This document shows positions 5,421-7,859 of a DNA stretch of 7,859 nucleotides, piece after piece; the first letter of the stretch is position 1; each line of letters starts with the position of its first letter. The notes beneath the pieces were generated by a model, which saw nothing but the letters and a program-made list of their open reading frames with translations, ran no database searches and had not been told where the DNA came from. The position numbers were made by a program, and so were the translations under genes. The DNA comes from a bacterium HR20 (GTDB lineage: Bacteria; Bacteroidota; Ignavibacteria; Kapaibacteriales; NICIL-2): positions 1 through 7,859 of the forward strand of contig BEHW01000096.1 of NCBI GenBank assembly GCA_002898675.1, read 5' to 3'.

Positions 5421-7556
5421 TCACCAGCGCAGAACCTGCCGCACCGCCTCGACGATATCCTCGACGCTCAGCAGAATGGCGTTTTCGAGCGGCTTGGCAA
5501 AGCCAACGGGGCAATCTTTCGACGCCACACGCTTGACCGGCGCATCGAGCCAGCGGAAGCATTCATCTTGGATCGTCGCAGCAACCTCGCCCCCAAAACC
5601 TCCGGTCAGGTAGTGCTCGTGGGCAACCACCGCACGACCAGTCCGCTTGACTGCATCGCACACCCTGTCGCGATCCCACGGACGCAACGAGCGAAGATCA
5701 ATCACCTCCACCTCGATCCCGTCGGCGGCCAACTGCTCGGCTGCCTTCAAGGACCAGTGCAACGCGTTGCCGTAGGAAACAAGCGTTAGGTCCCGGCCAG
5801 GGCGCCGAACCCGTGCCTTCCCGAAGGGAATCAGGTAGTTGTCCGGTGGTGTCGGTGCACTCGTCGGGCGATAGTTGTAGAGGAATTTCGGCTCAATGTA
5901 CATCGTCACCCCTTGCGAGCGAATCGCCGTCCGCATCAGCCCGATAGCATCGTCAGCAAACGCAGGACACACCACACGGATGCCCGGCAAGTGCGCAAAC
6001 ACCGCGTCGAGACACTGCGAATGGTAGAGGCCGCCTTGAATGTACCCGCCACTGGCGAGTCGGATGACAATGTTCGGTGTGAACTGCCCGCGCGTGCGCC
6101 AATAATCGTGCGAGCACTCGATGAGTTGCTCCATCGCTGGCCAGAAATAATCGGCGAACTCGGCACCCTCGATCACCACGCGGATGTCGTCCCGATAGCG
6201 GCAGAAGCCATTGGCTGTGCCGACGATGTAATCTTCGGCAATCGGTGCGTTGAAGATGCGCTCGTTGCCGAACTCGTCGAGCATTCCTTTGACGACGTTG
6301 AAGATGCCCTGCTTGTTCTTCGAGGCGACATCCTGGCCCCACAGGAACGTATGCGGGTTGCGGCGGAACTCCTGCTTGAGCGCGTAGTTGATCCCCTCGC
6401 GGAGCGTAAGCATCGGCGCGTTCGGATCAAAGACAGCCTGTTCCTCGCTCGGATCGTTGTAGTCAATGATCGCTGGAGGCACGATGAAGTCCTTCCAGGA
6501 TGCAGGATCTGGATCAGCCGCAGCTTCGGCTTTCTCAGCTGCAGCTGCAATCTCTGCCATGTTCTCTTGCTCGAGTGCCTGGAGCTCTTCCTCGCTGGCG
6601 ATGCCTTCCTCGAGAATCCGCTGGCGGAAGATCTTCAGCGGGTCGCGCGCCTTCATCGCTTCAATTTCTTCCTTGGAGCGGTAGAGCTCGTGATTGTCGG
6701 AATTCGAGTGCGAGCCGATCCGGTCGCAGTCGGCATGCACCATTGCCGGCCCTGCGCCGGAGAGGACGTACTCAGCAGCTTTCTTCATCGCACGGTACGA
6801 ATCGAAGACATCGCGCCCGTCGCACTTGACGATGAGCAGATGCCGAAAACCAACGAAGTTCTCCGACACATCGGGGTTAGCCGTCTGCTCTTCGACGGGG
6901 ACAGAGATGCCGAACTTGTTGTTCTGGATCACGAAAATCACGGGCAAGCGCTCGCGCGAAGCTCCGTTGACTGCTTCGTAGAAGTAGCCCTCCGAACATG
7001 CCGACTCACCGCCGGAGTAGATGACCAGCTCATCGCCGTTGTACTTTTTGATGGCGCGTGCAGTACCAGCGGCATGCTGGGCGTGGTTTCCCGTGCAGGA
7101 GCTGACGTTCTGGATGCGAATCGAAGGCTTGGCAAAGTGGTTACTCATGTGCCGTCCGCCGCCGGCAACGTCGGCATCCTTACTCAAGCCGTTGAGAATG
7201 ATTTCGTAGGGGGTAATGCCTGCCGAGAGCGCTGTGATCAAATCGCGGTAGTAGGGGAAGAGGAAATCCTTGCCCGGACGGAAAATCTGCCCAATGGCAA
7301 GTTGAATCCCATCGTGCCCAGCGCACGGTGCATGGTAGGACCATCCTTTCGCCATCTTCAGGTACGTGGCAGCTTTTTCGTCCAGCTTTCGTCCGAGATG
7401 GTTGAGCTTGTACCAGCGGAGGATCGTCTCTCGATCGAAGCCGGTAAAATCAAAGCGCGAATGCTCAGCGGTTCGGCTGGACGACCCATTCGTTGGGGAT
7501 GGTACTGGAGCAGGTGAAGATTTTTTCGTTCGGCTCGACTTTGAACGGCTCGGCAT
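5421..7556 (-). CDS. Fused 2-oxoacid dehydrogenase E1 alpha/beta, branched-chain type
   Basis: The 711-residue product joins both E1 chains, the thiamine diphosphate enzyme that decarboxylates a 2-oxoacid and passes the acyl group to the lipoyl arm of E2. Residues 1-33 are a basic Ser/Pro-rich tail. The alpha half (about 40-375) has FPYYRD (100-105), a ThDP motif G-E-S (183-185) with 26 residues before NN (212-213), and RIGSHSNSD (279-287), the phosphorylation-loop region typical of branched-chain (BCKDH) rather than pyruvate E1. An Ala/Glu-rich linker (about 330-350) leads to the beta half (about 381-711). That half has PIAED with the likely catalytic Glu441, GGLYHSQ with His512, EPKFLY (555-560), and a transketolase C-terminal domain (LVSYGNALHWSLKAAEQL; HEHYLTGGFGGEVA). 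The ATG at 7556 gives a 22-nt gap after ilvE; a GTG at 7631 would overlap ilvE by 53 nt. The ilvE linkage supports 2-oxoisovalerate, 2-oxoisocaproate and related acids as substrates. Pyruvate or broad specificity cannot be excluded. No E2 or E3 gene is in the window. Confidence 0.95.
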   Translation of the reverse strand: MPSRSKSSRTKKSSPAPVPSPTNGSSSRTAEHSRFDFTGFDRETILRWYKLNHLGRKLDEKAATYLKMAKGWSYHAPCAGHDGIQLAIGQIFRPGKDFLFPYYRDLITALSAGITPYEIILNGLSKDADVAGGGRHMSNHFAKPSIRIQNVSSCTGNHAQHAAGTARAIKKYNGDELVIYSGGESACSEGYFYEAVNGASRERLPVIFVIQNNKFGISVPVEEQTANPDVSENFVGFRHLLIVKCDGRDVFDSYRAMKKAAEYVLSGAGPAMVHADCDRIGSHSNSDNHELYRSKEEIEAMKARDPLKIFRQRILEEGIASEEELQALEQENMAEIAAAAEKAEAAADPDPASWKDFIVPPAIIDYNDPSEEQAVFDPNAPMLTLREGINYALKQEFRRNPHTFLWGQDVASKNKQGIFNVVKGMLDEFGNERIFNAPIAEDYIVGTANGFCRYRDDIRVVIEGAEFADYFWPAMEQLIECSHDYWRTRGQFTPNIVIRLASGGYIQGGLYHSQCLDAVFAHLPGIRVVCPAFADDAIGLMRTAIRSQGVTMYIEPKFLYNYRPTSAPTPPDNYLIPFGKARVRRPGRDLTLVSYGNALHWSLKAAEQLAADGIEVEVIDLRSLRPWDRDRVCDAVKRTGRAVVAHEHYLTGGFGGEVAATIQDECFRWLDAPVKRVASKDCPVGFAKPLENAILLSVEDIVEAVRQVLRW

Positions 7557-7578
7557 GTTCCGGGTGGGGATGATGGTG

Positions 7579-7859
7579 CTACTTACTGTTGACTGTCTGG
7601 CTGGAACGCATGCGTTTGGACGCACGAGCACTCGATTTGTTGACGAATGTCAGCCATTGGTAAGGATCCTCGCCATCGCGGGTGATACGGGCAAAGCGCT
7701 CCATGATCGCACGTGTGACGGGGCCGACAGTTCCGCTCCCGATTGCGATACGATCGATTGATCGCACCGGCGTAATCTCTGCTGCTGTTCCGGTCAAGAA
7801 GACCTCGTCGGCAACGTAGAGCATCGCCCGCGGGATGATTTGCTCGACGACTGGGCTTC
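7579..7859 (-). CDS. ilvE: Branched-chain amino acid aminotransferase, C-terminal part (5' end beyond window)
   Basis: The frame is open from the right edge to a TAG at 7579, giving the last 93 codons. It encodes IPRAMLYVADEVFLTGTAAE followed by ITPV, and then IGSGTVGPVTRAIMERF. This is the conserved C-terminal region of fold-type IV aminotransferases of the IlvE group; the GTAAEI loop helps hold the PLP phosphate. IlvE transfers amino groups between glutamate and the 2-oxoacids of Val, Leu and Ile in the cytoplasm. The last 19 or so residues (rich in Ser, Arg and Lys) lie beyond the conserved fold. The fused E1 gene starts 22 nt downstream on the same strand, so an operon is likely, linking transamination to oxidative decarboxylation of the same oxoacids. 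A D-amino acid or aminodeoxychorismate lyase relative is less likely given the ADEVFLTGTAAEITPV signature. Confidence 0.92.
   Translation of the reverse strand, partial: SPVVEQIIPRAMLYVADEVFLTGTAAEITPVRSIDRIAIGSGTVGPVTRAIMERFARITRDGEDPYQWLTFVNKSSARASKRMRSSQTVNSK

Noticed and set aside
5913..7517. A 534-codon open frame on the plus strand
   Set aside because: It lies wholly antisense to the fused E1 gene, whose conserved catalytic motifs are on the minus strand. Long shadow frames are common opposite GC-rich genes, and this product resembles no family I know.
7521..7526. A six-base A run in the E1 coding strand as a programmed slippage site
   Set aside because: The frame is intact on both sides, and there is no downstream structure or alternative frame that would give a meaningful product.
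7557..7631. An upstream GTG start for the E1 gene adding 25 residues
   Set aside because: It would overlap the conserved end of ilvE by 53 nt and adds a tail with no family similarity. The ATG at 7556 leaves a normal 22-nt operon gap.
1..7859. CRISPR arrays, insertion sequences, integrase or attachment sites next to the tRNA
   Set aside because: No regularly spaced repeats, transposase or integrase frames, or duplicated tRNA 3' end were seen anywhere in the window.

Overview
The window looks like chromosomal DNA of a moderately GC-rich bacterium. I infer the Bacteroidota/Chlorobiota side of the FCB group, for three reasons: the 2-oxoacid dehydrogenase E1 alpha and beta chains are fused in one gene, most starts lack a Shine-Dalgarno sequence, and a TATATTTG box (the TAnnTTTG -7 type) lies just upstream of the tRNA. 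This placement is an inference. No phylogenetic marker was searched.

Layout, left to right. (1) Positions 1-2592, minus strand: an uninterrupted reading frame of 864 codons that runs off the left edge. It encodes a secreted right-handed beta-helix protein with GGA[I/L/V] and FxxN repeats like those of chlamydial polymorphic membrane proteins. Because the stop lies outside the window, it is easily missed, and several long frames on the plus strand here are only its shadows. (2) 2593-2723: an intergenic stretch with a long interrupted hairpin and a short 11-nt-period direct repeat. (3) 2724-3455, minus: a membrane-anchored TPR protein. (4) 3521-3593, minus: tRNA-Arg(CCG), immediately upstream of the TPR gene. 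(5) 3594-3945: a gene-free divergent region holding a candidate tRNA promoter, an A/T-centred palindrome and smaller symmetric repeats. (6) 3946-5412, plus: guaB (IMP dehydrogenase), complete at 488 residues. (7) 5421-7556, minus: a fused E1 alpha/beta 2-oxoacid dehydrogenase of branched-chain type, ending only 8 nt from the end of guaB. (8) 7579-7859, minus: the C-terminal part of ilvE (branched-chain aminotransferase), 22 nt upstream of the E1 gene and probably in the same operon.

The ilvE-E1 pair makes biochemical sense. IlvE interconverts branched-chain amino acids and their 2-oxoacids, and a branched-chain 2-oxoacid dehydrogenase turns those oxoacids into acyl-CoAs, which can be catabolised or used as primers for branched fatty acids. 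guaB is the first committed step to GMP. The tRNA, TPR and beta-helix genes are collinear on the minus strand, but nothing here shows that they act together. Most of the window is housekeeping. The most distinctive items are the Pmp-like surface protein and the altered thiamine diphosphate motif of the fused E1.
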